In this document: one piece after another, positions 1 to 7,991 of the stretch | Position numbering within the stretch: position 1 is the first letter of the stretch | How the letters are laid out: the number at the start of each line of letters is the position of its first letter | DNA from: CBFHND01 sp965657085 | GTDB lineage: Bacteria > Pseudomonadota > Alphaproteobacteria > Rhodobacterales > Rhodobacteraceae | Length of the DNA stretch: 64,000 bases | Direction: 5' to 3' | Assembly: GCA_965657085.1 (NCBI GenBank) | Contig: CBFHND010000008.1 | Span: 62,001-126,000, forward strand | The notes under the pieces: generated by a model | What the model was told of the DNA's origin: nothing | What the model saw: the letters and a program-made list of their open reading frames with translations, nothing else | The model's database searches: none | Made by a program: the position numbers and the translations under genes

Positions 1-282
1 GACGACCTGATTACATCGACGCATTTCCGTGCCGCGACCGGCTCCGCCGAAGGCTCGGTTTTCCGCCTCTACGATCCGAGCTTTTATACCGCCTACACAT
101 TGGCCGCTGATGTTACGGTCGACGGTCCATGCCGCGCCAATGTGGTCGCGGCCGATCTCGACGCCGCCTACACGCTGGTCGAAGAGCTGCTTTACACCAA
201 ACCCGCCGAAGAACTTGAAGAAGGCTATCCCGGTGCAGGCGAGGCCTTTGCCGATACGGTCACCTTGACATGCGCAGAGTGA
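1..282 (+). CDS. DUF1007 family protein, C-terminal part (5'-truncated)
   Basis: The reading frame is open from the first base, so the gene begins outside the window. It encodes the last 93 residues of a DUF1007-type protein, recognised by the YDPSFYTAYTL segment and the following beta-rich tail. DUF1007 proteins are secreted, of unknown biochemical role, and are often encoded immediately upstream of a NicO-type nickel/cobalt exporter, as here: the next gene starts 13 nt before this stop codon. By context it probably works with that exporter, for example in periplasmic handling of a divalent metal; this is inference. Confidence 0.75.
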   Translation, partial: DDLITSTHFRAATGSAEGSVFRLYDPSFYTAYTLAADVTVDGPCRANVVAADLDAAYTLVEELLYTKPAEELEEGYPGAGEAFADTVTLTCAE

Positions 283-1154
283 AGATCGCCCTGGGCGTGG
301 GGGTCGTGGCCGTTCTGGTCTGGCTGTTCATGCTGGGTGGGTCGGACGTGATCGCGGGCTGGGCCGCAGATCAGCAGCGCACGGCGCAAAATGCGCTGGC
401 CCGTGGGCTGCGGGCGGTACGTGCCGGTGAGCCGGGGGCGTGGCTGTCGCTGATGGGTGTGTGCGCAGCTTATGGCTTTTTTCATGCGGCAGGACCGGGG
501 CATGGCAAGCTGATGATCGGGGGATACGGAGCGGCGGTGCGGGTCACCGCGCGGCGGCTCGTGGCCCTGGCGATGATCTCGTCCCTTGCGCAGGCGTTTG
601 CGGCTGTGGCCCTGGTGGCCGTTGGGTTTGCCCTTCTGGGCTGGGGGCGGTTGGAACTGACAACTGCCGCCGAAGACGTTCTGGCCCCGGCAAGCTACGG
701 CGCGATTGCACTTGTTGGACTGTGGCTGATGTTGCGCGGTTTGCGTCGTGGCTGGCGGGTGGCCCGGCACCCGGTGGATGACACGGGCCATTGCGAAACG
801 TGCGGCCATGCGCATGGGCCGACACCTGACCAGGCCGCAGCCGTCACCTCCTTTCGGGATGCGTTCGGCCTTGTGGCGTCGGTGGCCATTCGGCCCTGCA
901 CGGGCGCTGTCTTTCTTTTGATCTTGTGCTTTGGACTGGGCATTCCATGGGCGGGCGTGGCGGGCGCCATCGTCATGGGGCTTGGCACGGCCAGCGTCAC
1001 CGTGATTGTCGCGCTTGCGGCCGTGGGCGCACGAAGCAGCTTTATGGACGGCTGGAACGGTTCAGCGGCCTTGCGGATCACAGCCGTACTCGAAGCGGCG
1101 GCAGGACTGCTGATTGCAGCTGTTGCGTTGGGCCTGTTGCTGCCCTTGCTCTAG
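270..1154 (+). CDS. NicO/RcnA-type nickel-cobalt transporter
   Basis: This is a 294-residue integral membrane protein. After a first hydrophobic segment (about residues 5-22), it carries the family signature HAAGPGHGK at residues 72-80, the histidine motif of the NicO/RcnA transporters that export Ni2+ or Co2+. A cytoplasmic or periplasmic loop around residues 166-182 contains HCETCGHAHG, a His/Cys cluster suited to metal binding. Further membrane segments follow to the C-terminus. It overlaps the preceding DUF1007 gene by 13 nt, so the two are probably translationally coupled. Family knowledge supports metal transport; direction and metal cannot be told from the sequence alone. Confidence 0.85.
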   Translation: MRRVKIALGVGVVAVLVWLFMLGGSDVIAGWAADQQRTAQNALARGLRAVRAGEPGAWLSLMGVCAAYGFFHAAGPGHGKLMIGGYGAAVRVTARRLVALAMISSLAQAFAAVALVAVGFALLGWGRLELTTAAEDVLAPASYGAIALVGLWLMLRGLRRGWRVARHPVDDTGHCETCGHAHGPTPDQAAAVTSFRDAFGLVASVAIRPCTGAVFLLILCFGLGIPWAGVAGAIVMGLGTASVTVIVALAAVGARSSFMDGWNGSAALRITAVLEAAAGLLIAAVALGLLLPLL

Positions 1155-1239
1155 AGGGCTGCCACAACCGGGCAAAAAATGGCACGCGCACGCCCCCACC
1201 GGGCTTTCCACGCAGGCGGCACAGGCGTATGCCGGTTCC

Positions 1240-2640
1240 ATGGCCCATCCGATCATGACATATCCACAACATGCGCGCGCCGTTGCGGCCCTTGGGCTGC
1301 CACTGATCGGTGGGCACCTGGCACAGATGGCCATCGGCGTGACCGACACGGTCATGTTGGGCTGGTACGGAATCGAAGCCCTTGCCGCCGTGACGCTCGC
1401 GGGCACCTATTTCTTCACGCTGTTCCTGATGGGATCCGGCTTTGCATGGGCGGTGATGCCCATGGTCGCCTCTTATGCCGCCGAGGGCGACGAGGTGGGC
1501 CTGCGCCGCGCCACGCGCATGGGACTGTGGCTGAGCACTGGTTTTGCGGCCCTGAGCATGCCGCTGATGATCTGGTCCGAACCTGTGTTGCGCGCACTGG
1601 GGCAGGAGCCCTCGGTGGCGGCAGATGCGGCCGAATACCTTGCGGTTGCGGGGTGGGGCCTTTTCCCTGCCTTGCTGGTGATGGTGATGAAATCCTATCT
1701 TGCAGCACTTGAGCGCACGCAGATCGTGCTGTGGATCACCCTGCTGGCGGCGGTGGTGAACGCTCTGGCCAACTATGCGCTGATCTTTGGCAACTGGGGC
1801 GCGCCGGAACTGGGGTTGCTGGGGGCGGCGCTGGCATCGATCGTCACGCAGACCGTCAGTCTGATCGGTGTGGTGATCTATGCGCGCCGGGTCCTGCCCT
1901 CACATCAGCTTTTTGTCCGCTTGTGGCGTGCCGATTGGCAAATGCTGTGGCGGGTTGCGCGTTTGGGCGCGCCCATCGGTTTGACCAGCCTGTCCGAGAC
2001 AGGCCTTTTTGCCGCCTCTGCCTTGATGATGGGTTGGCTCGGCACTGTGCCGCTGGCCGCACATGGGATCGCGGTTCAACTGGCCTCGCTCACCTTCATG
2101 GTGCATCTGGGTCTCAGCAATGTGGCCACGATCCGGGCGGGAAATGCCTTTGGCCGCCGTGACACGGGGCATATGGCGCGCGGGGCCATCGTGGCGACGC
2201 TCATGTCACTGATCATGGCCTTGGCCACAATCGTGGCCTTTGTGGTCTTTCCAGAACCGTTGATCGACGTGTTCATGCAAAAGAACGAACCGGCCCGCGA
2301 CGCCATTCTGGGCATCGGTGTGGGCCTTCTGGCGGTGGCCGCGCTGTTTCAACTGGTGGACGGGGCGCAGGTGATCGCGTTGGGACTGTTGCGCGGGGTG
2401 CAGGACACCGGCGTTCCCATGATTCTGGCCGCGGTCAGTTATTGGGCGATCGGTATCCCCATCAGCTACGTTCTGGGCTTCACCCTTGGGTGGGGCGGCA
2501 TAGGGATATGGCTGGGTCTGGTGGTTGGCCTCGCCTGCGCTGCGGTGGCGCTGAACTGGCGGTTCTGGCGCATCAGCTTTGCCCGGCTGCGTACTGCAGA
2601 AGGCGCGCCCACATCAGGTACAGTGCGCGCGCCCGGCTGA
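1240..2640 (+). CDS. MATE family efflux transporter
   Basis: This 466-residue protein has about twelve hydrophobic segments and the MATE N-terminal pattern (LPLIGGHLAQMAIGVTDTVM, then GSGFAWAVMPMVA), typical of Na+/H+-driven multidrug exporters of the NorM/DinF type. The frame is open further upstream to 1114, inside the NicO gene, but that extension is Pro/His-rich and not family-like. The ATG at 1240 is preferred, and 1255 (MTYPQHA) is an alternative. Length agrees with the family norm of about 450-460. The gene follows NicO after 85 nt on the same strand and may be cotranscribed. The substrate is unknown. Confidence 0.9.
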   Translation: MAHPIMTYPQHARAVAALGLPLIGGHLAQMAIGVTDTVMLGWYGIEALAAVTLAGTYFFTLFLMGSGFAWAVMPMVASYAAEGDEVGLRRATRMGLWLSTGFAALSMPLMIWSEPVLRALGQEPSVAADAAEYLAVAGWGLFPALLVMVMKSYLAALERTQIVLWITLLAAVVNALANYALIFGNWGAPELGLLGAALASIVTQTVSLIGVVIYARRVLPSHQLFVRLWRADWQMLWRVARLGAPIGLTSLSETGLFAASALMMGWLGTVPLAAHGIAVQLASLTFMVHLGLSNVATIRAGNAFGRRDTGHMARGAIVATLMSLIMALATIVAFVVFPEPLIDVFMQKNEPARDAILGIGVGLLAVAALFQLVDGAQVIALGLLRGVQDTGVPMILAAVSYWAIGIPISYVLGFTLGWGGIGIWLGLVVGLACAAVALNWRFWRISFARLRTAEGAPTSGTVRAPG

Positions 2641-2677
2641 CCTTGCCCGCAGGCGGGGACCGGACGCGCGCCTGTGA

Positions 2678-2958
2678 TCACAGAATGAAGACTTCGGCCG
2701 AGATCGTATCGACCCGGCGCAGATCGAACACCGCATCGGCGTCACCGTCGCCGTCGTCATCGCCATGCCCTCGGGGCTGATGTGCCCATCGGCGTTGACA
2801 CCTTTGGCGACCATGGCTGTGATGATCACCGTGTTCATCCCACGCGCGGCCTCGGCGCCGCCTTCGATCTCGTCCTGGGTGATGTTTTCCTTCAGACCCG
2901 GATCGGCAAGAACATAGTCGGCGATGGTTTCCAGAGTGGGTGTGGATGCAGGTATAAT
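2678..2958 (-). pseudogene. small frameshifted gene of unknown function
   Basis: Reading leftwards, a strong AAAGGAGG (2961-2968) precedes a frame with no ATG/GTG/TTG start; the first codons are ATT (2958) and ATA (2955). The frame encodes a protein-like stretch including TLETIADYVLADPGLKENIT, EIEGGAEAARGMNTVIITAM and GVNADGHISPEGMA. Around 2760 the sensible reading moves by one base, to DDDGDGDADAVFDLRRVDTI and a TGA stop at 2678-2680; the original frame becomes Thr/Arg-rich nonsense. The pieces suggest a former protein of about 93 residues, resembling small alpha-helical/Asp-rich proteins of unknown role in roseobacters. A perfect 7-bp inverted repeat (GTGTCAG 2974-2980, CTGACAC 3002-3008) lies upstream. 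A sequencing error would also explain the shift. Confidence 0.5.
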
Positions 2959-3141
2959 GGCCTCCTTTGCTATGTGTCAGTCAAACACGCTTGACGTTGC
3001 GCTGACACGGCGCGCGGAATTGGCCCAGAGGCGGCGGAAATCCCCTGCATGATCGGCTGATTTTCTGGAAAACCGGCGTCAGGGGATACATAACTTGGGT
3101 GGATTTCTGCTCATGCGCGCCCCCGGTGGGACGCATCGGGC

Positions 3142-3543
3142 CTAGCCCTTCATCAGGCGATCGGCCTTTTTGCGCACCAGAACGCTGCGCAGGTCGTGCA
3201 TGGCCAGCAAAAGCGCATCGGTGACGTCTTCCAATTGTTCATCCGTGGCCTTGGACTGAACCCATTGCGTTGTGAGGTTCAGATAGTCGACCGCGCGGTG
3301 AATGTCGTCGATATCACGGCGTGCCAGGACCTCCATGCGTTCGGTCATCCACGCCTTGATCTCGGCAAGGTCGTCATCGGACAAGGTGCGGTCGCCATGC
3401 GGCTTGATTTCACCGTTTCGGATATTGACCACGGCGATCTGGTCCATCTCGATCCGCCGCTGCCGGTTCTCCGTATCCACACGGTATACAGCTGCGCCGT
3501 TTTCGCGAACGCGGAAGTAATAATCGGGCAACTCGCCAGCCAT
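3142..3543 (-). CDS. conserved hypothetical protein, 133 aa
   Basis: This is a soluble protein of 133 residues with no signal peptide. The N-terminal third is beta-rich (DYYFRVRENGAAVYRVD, then IAVVNIRNGEIKPHGDRTLS). The remainder is helical and charged, with WMTERMEVLARRDIDDIHRA and a C-terminal DALLLAMHDLRSVLVRKKAD. It lies 12 nt downstream of the aspartate aminotransferase gene on the same strand, so the two probably share a transcript. I do not recognise a characterised family. It looks like a genuine conserved Rhodobacteraceae gene because codon use matches its neighbours and the spacing is tight. Confidence 0.75.
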   Translation of the reverse strand: MAGELPDYYFRVRENGAAVYRVDTENRQRRIEMDQIAVVNIRNGEIKPHGDRTLSDDDLAEIKAWMTERMEVLARRDIDDIHRAVDYLNLTTQWVQSKATDEQLEDVTDALLLAMHDLRSVLVRKKADRLMKG

Positions 3544-3555
3544 GCTCTGTACCTT

Positions 3556-4758
3556 TTACATCATTCCCGCACAGAAAACCTGAATGCGGGAACAGGCCTC
3601 TTTAAGGGCCTCGTCGGATGTAGCGTAGCTGACCCGGAAGTTCGGCGAAAGCCCGAAGGCTGCGCCAAAGACCACCGCAACGCCGGTTTCCTCCAGAAGT
3701 GCCGTGGCGAAATCTTCATCCGTATCGATGCGCGTGCCCGCGGGCGAAGATTTTCCAATCAGCCCGGCGATGGAGGGATAAACATAGAATGCGCCATCCG
3801 GTGTGGGGCAGCTGATGCCTTCGGCGGCGTTCAGCATCTCGACCACCAGATTGCGCCGCCGCACGAAGGCTGCGTTGTTGCCGGCGATGAAATCATGCGG
3901 CCCGTTCAGTGCCTCCACAGCGGCCCACTGGCTGATCGAACAGGGGTTGGAGGTCGATTGCGACTGCACCTTGCGCATGGCGCGGATCAATTCCTCCGGG
4001 CCTGCGGCATAGCCGATGCGCCAGCCTGTCATGGCATAGGCCTTGCTGACCCCGTTGACGGTCAGCGTGCGATCATAAAGGCGCGGCTCGACCTCGGCGG
4101 GGGTGCAGAACTCGAAATCGTCATAGGCAAGGTGTTCGTACATGTCGTCGGTCATCACCCAGACATGCGGGTGCCGCATCAGAACGTCTGTCAGCTGTTT
4201 CAGCTCTTCGCGGCTGTAGCCCGCGCCGGTGGGGTTGGAGGGCGAATTGAAGATAAACCACTTTGTGTTGGGCGTGATCGCGGCCTCAAGCTGATCTGCC
4301 GTCAGTTTGAACCCCGTTTGCAACGACGCCTCGGCCACCACGGGCGTGCCCCCGGCCAACAGAACCATATCGGGGTAGCTTACCCAGTAGGGGGCGGGAA
4401 TGACGACTTCGTCGCCCTCGTTCAGCGTGGCCATCAGCGCATTGTAAAGCACCTGCTTGCCACCCGAAGACACACTGACCTGTGAAGGCGTGTAGTCCAG
4501 CCCGTTGTCGCGCTTGAACTTTGCGCAAATCGCTTGTTTCAGCTCAGGAATGCCATCGACGGCGGTGTATTTCGTTTTGCCCAACGCGATGGCCACCACG
4601 GCGGCGTCCTTGATGTGCTGGGGCGTGTCGAAGTCCGGCTCGCCCGCACCAAGGCCGATGATGTCCCGCCCCGCAGCCTTCAACTCCGCCGCCTTGTTGG
4701 TCACGGCGATGGTCGGGGACGGTTTCACGCGGTCGAGTGTCTCTGAGAGCAGTTTCAT
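3556..4758 (-). CDS. aatA: aspartate aminotransferase (class I/II, PLP-dependent)
   Basis: This 400-residue fold-type I aminotransferase converts L-aspartate and 2-oxoglutarate to oxaloacetate and glutamate, with PLP bound as a Schiff base to K239 in NGVSKAYAMTGWRIGY. Other family marks are IGLGAGEPDFDTP near residue 35, SSGGKQVLYNAL (about 98-108), the NSPSNPTGAGYSR loop (about 171-183) and the substrate-carboxylate Arg near the C-terminus (FRVSYA). Length and motifs match the alphaproteobacterial I-beta subgroup, some members of which also act on prephenate. The ATG at 4758 is the natural start. The 133-residue gene downstream is probably cotranscribed. Confidence 0.93.
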   Translation of the reverse strand: MKLLSETLDRVKPSPTIAVTNKAAELKAAGRDIIGLGAGEPDFDTPQHIKDAAVVAIALGKTKYTAVDGIPELKQAICAKFKRDNGLDYTPSQVSVSSGGKQVLYNALMATLNEGDEVVIPAPYWVSYPDMVLLAGGTPVVAEASLQTGFKLTADQLEAAITPNTKWFIFNSPSNPTGAGYSREELKQLTDVLMRHPHVWVMTDDMYEHLAYDDFEFCTPAEVEPRLYDRTLTVNGVSKAYAMTGWRIGYAAGPEELIRAMRKVQSQSTSNPCSISQWAAVEALNGPHDFIAGNNAAFVRRRNLVVEMLNAAEGISCPTPDGAFYVYPSIAGLIGKSSPAGTRIDTDEDFATALLEETGVAVVFGAAFGLSPNFRVSYATSDEALKEACSRIQVFCAGMM

Positions 4759-4839
4759 CTGGGCCTCGGGCTGGTATGATTGTCGTGAGTGTCATATGCG
4801 CAGGGTCACACCCGATCAAGCGATTACAGGAGCAAGTCG

Positions 4840-5238
4840 ATGAACGAAGCACAGGACTGGTATGGGCAGGACGCGGCAACCTTTGGAGATCGGGTGGCCG
4901 CGGCGCGTGAACAGGCGGGCATGAGCCAGAAGGAACTGGCGCGGCGGTTGGGTGTGCGCTCCTCGACCGTGCGCGGCTGGGAAGACGACCGAAGCGAACC
5001 GCGTGCCAACCGCCTGTCGATGATGGCGGGCCTTTTGAATGTCTCGATGATGTGGCTGATCAATGGCGAAGGCGAAGGTCTGGATGCACCGGGCAGTCAA
5101 ACGATCATGCCGGGAACGGCGGCAGACATCATGGCCGAATTGCGCACCCTGCGCAGCGACCTGATGGCGCGGGCCGAACAGGTCGCGCGATTGGAAAAGC
5201 GCGTGCGCCAGATGGTGCAGGAAGAAACGGGTGAGTGA
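4840..5238 (+). CDS. helix-turn-helix (XRE-type) regulator
   Basis: This is a 132-residue DNA-binding protein. Residues about 12-67 form an XRE/Cro-type HTH, with ARRLGVRSSTVRGWEDDRSE containing the recognition helix. The C-terminal third (LRTLRSDLMARAEQVARLEK) is a heptad-patterned coiled coil, suggesting dimerisation. The ATG at 4840 is chosen because AGGAG lies 7 nt upstream; an earlier in-frame ATG at 4789 lacks one and adds a non-conserved leader. The gene runs divergently from aatA and overlaps sdhE by 8 nt, so it is probably cotranscribed with sdhE. The target is unknown. Confidence 0.85.
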   Translation: MNEAQDWYGQDAATFGDRVAAAREQAGMSQKELARRLGVRSSTVRGWEDDRSEPRANRLSMMAGLLNVSMMWLINGEGEGLDAPGSQTIMPGTAADIMAELRTLRSDLMARAEQVARLEKRVRQMVQEETGE

Positions 5239-5497
5239 GCGGATGGAGACACCACAGGACCGGATCAAACGGCTGCGCATGCGGTCGATGCGGCGTGGCA
5301 TCAAGGAAATGGACCTGATCCTGAGCGCCTATGCCGATGATCAGCTGGACACAATGACCGAAGCCGAAATCGTGCAATACGATGCGCTGCTGAACGAGAA
5401 CGATCAGGACCTTTACCAGTGGGTCACCGGGCAAGTACCCGCACCGGATGAATTTACTGATTTGATCGACCGCATAGCGCGCCAATTTCAAGGGTAA
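5231..5497 (+). CDS. sdhE: succinate dehydrogenase assembly factor SdhE
   Basis: This 88-residue protein is of the SdhE/Sdh5/CptB (DUF339) family, which promotes covalent FAD attachment to SdhA of complex II in the cytoplasm. The diagnostic RGIKEMD motif (RGxxE) lies at about residues 22-28, followed by the conserved ENDQDLYQWVTG segment near residues 58-69 of the five-helix bundle. The frame can begin with GTG at 5231 or ATG at 5243. The GTG overlaps the stop of the HTH gene and suggests coupling. No sdh structural genes are in the window. Confidence 0.9.
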   Translation: MSERMETPQDRIKRLRMRSMRRGIKEMDLILSAYADDQLDTMTEAEIVQYDALLNENDQDLYQWVTGQVPAPDEFTDLIDRIARQFQG

Positions 5498-5579
5498 TCG
5501 TCTAAGCCTGCCTCTTTTAACTGTTTATTGTCGAATCTGTCGCATTTTCCCTCCGAGCAGATTGAGTCGGAGAACGGCA

Positions 5580-6077
5580 ATGAGCATTCAGGATCCTGCG
5601 CTGCAGGTCAAAGACACGAGCTTCATGGTGGGCTACCTTGAAGCATTGTCGCTGGTGGAGCGTTTGCACCGCCTGCTTCTGGACGTGATCAAGGACGAAT
5701 TCGAACGGGTGGGCGTTCTGGAAATCAACGCGGTGCAGGCGTTGCTCTTGTTCAATATCGGAGACAATGAAGTGACGGCGGGCGAACTGAAAAGCCGCGG
5801 TTACTATCAGGGCAGCAATGTCAGCTACAACCTCAAGAAACTGGTCGAGATGGGATATATGCACCATCAACGCTGCGAGATTGACCGACGGTCGGTGCGT
5901 GTGCGTCTGACCGACAAGGGGCGGCACATCCGGCAGGTCGTGTCGGACCTGTTTGAGCGTCATGCCGAAGGCTTGCAAAAGAACGGGGTGCTGGGCCCCG
6001 ACGGCATTGACGAGATCACCGTGGCGCTCAAACGGGTTGAACGCTACTGGACCGATCAGATCCGCTATATCTACTGA
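5580..6077 (+). CDS. MarR family winged-helix regulator, LdtR-like
   Basis: This is a 165-residue MarR-type winged-helix regulator. Residues about 14-40 (MVGYLEALSLVERLHRLLLD) form the dimerising helix, and the HTH is around ELKSRGYYQGSNVSYNLKKL with wing DRRSVRVRLTDKG. This N-terminal signature is shared with the rhizobial/Liberibacter LdtR group, which controls L,D-transpeptidase and stress genes; carrying that role over is inference. The ATG at 5580 is preferred over 5562 because a GGAG sits 7 nt before it. The 3' end overlaps the convergent DUF1194 gene by 7 nt. No partner L,D-transpeptidase gene is nearby. Confidence 0.87.
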   Translation: MSIQDPALQVKDTSFMVGYLEALSLVERLHRLLLDVIKDEFERVGVLEINAVQALLLFNIGDNEVTAGELKSRGYYQGSNVSYNLKKLVEMGYMHHQRCEIDRRSVRVRLTDKGRHIRQVVSDLFERHAEGLQKNGVLGPDGIDEITVALKRVERYWTDQIRYIY

Positions 6078-6790
6078 CGGTAGTCCGACAGGATCAGCGT
6101 CTGCAGTTCCCGCTCAAGCTTGCGGGCCATGGCTTCGGCGTAGTCGTCGAAGCCAATTGCCGTTTCAACAAAGGCATCCGGCCCGACAATCACTTCGGCC
6201 CTGAAATATAAACTTAGCTCACCAATCTCGACCTGGCGCAGATCTGCAACGTTTGGGGCATCCGCCCCGATGACAAGGGCATTGATGGTCACGCCTTGGG
6301 CGGCAACTGTGTCCTTCACGTCGCGTGGACGCGCGCCGAGGTTGGATTTGCCATCGCCCGAGAGGTCCAATGTCAGCTTCCAGCACGCGCGGCGCTGCTG
6401 CAAATGGGCCGCCCCGAGCATCATGGCACCCCCGAGGGCCGTGCCGGGCGAGGCTTCGCGCCGGGCAGTGGTTTGCAGCCGTTCGATGATCTGGTCCAGC
6501 ACAGGTGCAGCGGTCACATCTGTCCAGGGCAGGATCACGGCACTGTCGTCAGGCCCGCTCCATTCATAGACCAGCAGTGCAACAGGTGGGCCAGCCACAT
6601 CCAGCAAGGCGGCACGCACCTTCGGCGTATCCAATGCCGCTGCCAGCCCATCCATCTGCAACCGATACTCGCGGGCGTCGACGCTGCCCGACACATCCAG
6701 ACCGAGCGCCAGTGCCTGACGGCACTCCGCCCATGCCACCCCGGCCCAAAGGGCCACACCCGCAACGGCAAGGGGCAGCGCGCGGATCAT
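6071..6790 (-). CDS. secreted DUF1194 protein (VWFA-like), copy 2
   Basis: This 239-residue protein has a signal peptide (about residues 1-21, ending AWA) and a DUF1194 domain. DUF1194 resembles a von Willebrand A domain: LGLDVSGSVD at about residues 29-38 is the MIDAS-like DxSxS metal site, LDLSGDGKSN a second Asp/Ser site, and GVTINALVIG a core strand. It overlaps its paralogue (6787-7503) by 4 nt (ATGA), showing coupled translation. The biochemical function of DUF1194 is not established. Binding of a partner protein through a metal ion in the periplasm is the family-level expectation. Confidence 0.85.
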   Translation of the reverse strand: MIRALPLAVAGVALWAGVAWAECRQALALGLDVSGSVDAREYRLQMDGLAAALDTPKVRAALLDVAGPPVALLVYEWSGPDDSAVILPWTDVTAAPVLDQIIERLQTTARREASPGTALGGAMMLGAAHLQQRRACWKLTLDLSGDGKSNLGARPRDVKDTVAAQGVTINALVIGADAPNVADLRQVEIGELSLYFRAEVIVGPDAFVETAIGFDDYAEAMARKLERELQTLILSDYRQ

Positions 6791-7503
6791 CCTGCCGAAT
6801 GCGCGACACCCGGCAGCGCACCAATCGCGGGTGGGGTCAATTCACGCTCCAACTTGCGGCGCATGGCGCGTTCATAGTCCTCGAACCCCTGCGCCACTTC
6901 CAGAAACGCCCCCGGCCCATGCAGAACCTGGCGTTGGTAAAAGGCGATCAATCCGGTTTCCGCCTCGAAATCCGCTGCATTCACGACCAGCCCGTTCACG
7001 GTGACCCCCTGAAACGGAAATTCGCGATAGGCGGCGGACGGTCCGAAGCCTTCGTTGTTCTGCCCGTCCCCGGCCATGTCCAGTGTCTTGTAAAGACAGG
7101 CGGGCGCGCGTTCGAGCATCTGGGCCCCATAGCCAAGTGCATACCCCATGGCCGTGGGAAATTCGTTGTGGCTGCGCTTGGATGAGGCGACCTGTTCGGC
7201 GGCAAACAACAAGGCTGCGCGGTTCCGGATCAAGGTCCAGTTCAGGATCACTTCCTGATTGTAGCGGCCCGACCACTCGTAAACGGCCAGCGCCACAGGC
7301 TCGCCCGTGGCAAAGAACGCGGCCTCGACCTCGGGCGCGGTCAGCGCAGACACCAGACCGCCGCGTTGCAAGGTGTCCTCGGTTGCATCCACCGAACTGG
7401 ACACATCCAGCGCCAGCAACAATGCCAACCGGCATTGTTCAGCGGCAGCGGGCAGGGCACCCAGCGCCACGCCCGCCGCGAGGATCAGCGTTCGGATCAC
7501 CAA
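6787..7503 (-). CDS. secreted DUF1194 protein (VWFA-like), copy 1
   Basis: This 238-residue paralogue of the adjacent downstream gene has the same architecture: signal peptide about residues 1-21 (LPAAAEQ), MIDAS-like LALDVSSSVD at about 30-39, TLDMAGDGQNNEG and GVTVNGLVVNA. It overlaps the next gene by 4 nt and the upstream glyoxalase gene by 7 nt, so three genes form a compact leftward unit. The pair most likely arose by tandem duplication, as length, signal peptide and motif order agree. Function is unknown. Confidence 0.85.
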   Translation of the reverse strand: MVIRTLILAAGVALGALPAAAEQCRLALLLALDVSSSVDATEDTLQRGGLVSALTAPEVEAAFFATGEPVALAVYEWSGRYNQEVILNWTLIRNRAALLFAAEQVASSKRSHNEFPTAMGYALGYGAQMLERAPACLYKTLDMAGDGQNNEGFGPSAAYREFPFQGVTVNGLVVNAADFEAETGLIAFYQRQVLHGPGAFLEVAQGFEDYERAMRRKLERELTPPAIGALPGVAHSAG

Positions 7504-7925
7504 TGCCCTGTGTTTTCCATGCTGGCCCAGGGTTCGGCTTGCGGTTTCGGCTCACCGGCCTGCAACAGTTCAACCGAGATATTGTCAGGTGAGCGTACGA
7601 ACGCCATGCGACCATCTCGCGGCGGACGGTTGATGGTCACGCCGTTGTCCTGCAGGTGCTGGCACGTCGCATAGATGTCATCGACCTCGTAGGCCAGGTG
7701 CCCGAAATGGCGACTGTCATCAGGCAGCGCATCATCACCGTCCCAGTTGTAGGTCAGCTCGACGGGGCATTCCTCCTGACCCTCGGGGGCCATGAAGATC
7801 AGCGAAAACCGCCCCGCGTCGCTGTCATAACGGCGCGTTTCTTTCAGGCCCAGCAAAGCATAGAAAGCCATGGATTTTTCCAAGTCCTTTACCCGGACCA
7901 TGGTGTGCAGATATTTCAACGGCAT
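7497..7925 (-). CDS. gloA: lactoylglutathione lyase (glyoxalase I)
   Basis: This 142-residue VOC-fold enzyme isomerises the hemithioacetal of methylglyoxal and glutathione to S-lactoylglutathione in the cytoplasm. The expected metal ligands are visible in order: H in LHTMVRV near the start, E in CPVELTYNW, H in FGHLAYEV and E in ISVELLQ. KSMAFYALLGLKETRRYD is a typical first-module sequence. The ATG at 7925 is chosen because GAGAGG precedes it at good spacing, while the ATG at 7940 would add five residues. It leads the operon with the two DUF1194 genes, although no functional link is known. Confidence 0.92.
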   Translation of the reverse strand: MPLKYLHTMVRVKDLEKSMAFYALLGLKETRRYDSDAGRFSLIFMAPEGQEECPVELTYNWDGDDALPDDSRHFGHLAYEVDDIYATCQHLQDNGVTINRPPRDGRMAFVRSPDNISVELLQAGEPKPQAEPWASMENTGHW

Positions 7926-7991
7926 GCGTATTCCTCTCAAGTCTTCCTGAGCATCGACACTAGCACGGCGTGGCCCAAGGGCCAGCGCGCA

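Noticed and set aside
2953..2958. TATAAT on the plus strand as a -10 box
   Set aside because: No -35 element at proper distance and no gene downstream on that strand; it overlaps the start region of the frameshifted gene.
3196..4485. Long open frame antisense to aatA on the plus strand
   Set aside because: It mirrors a clear aminotransferase and is Arg/His/Gly-rich with no known motif; an artefact of high GC.
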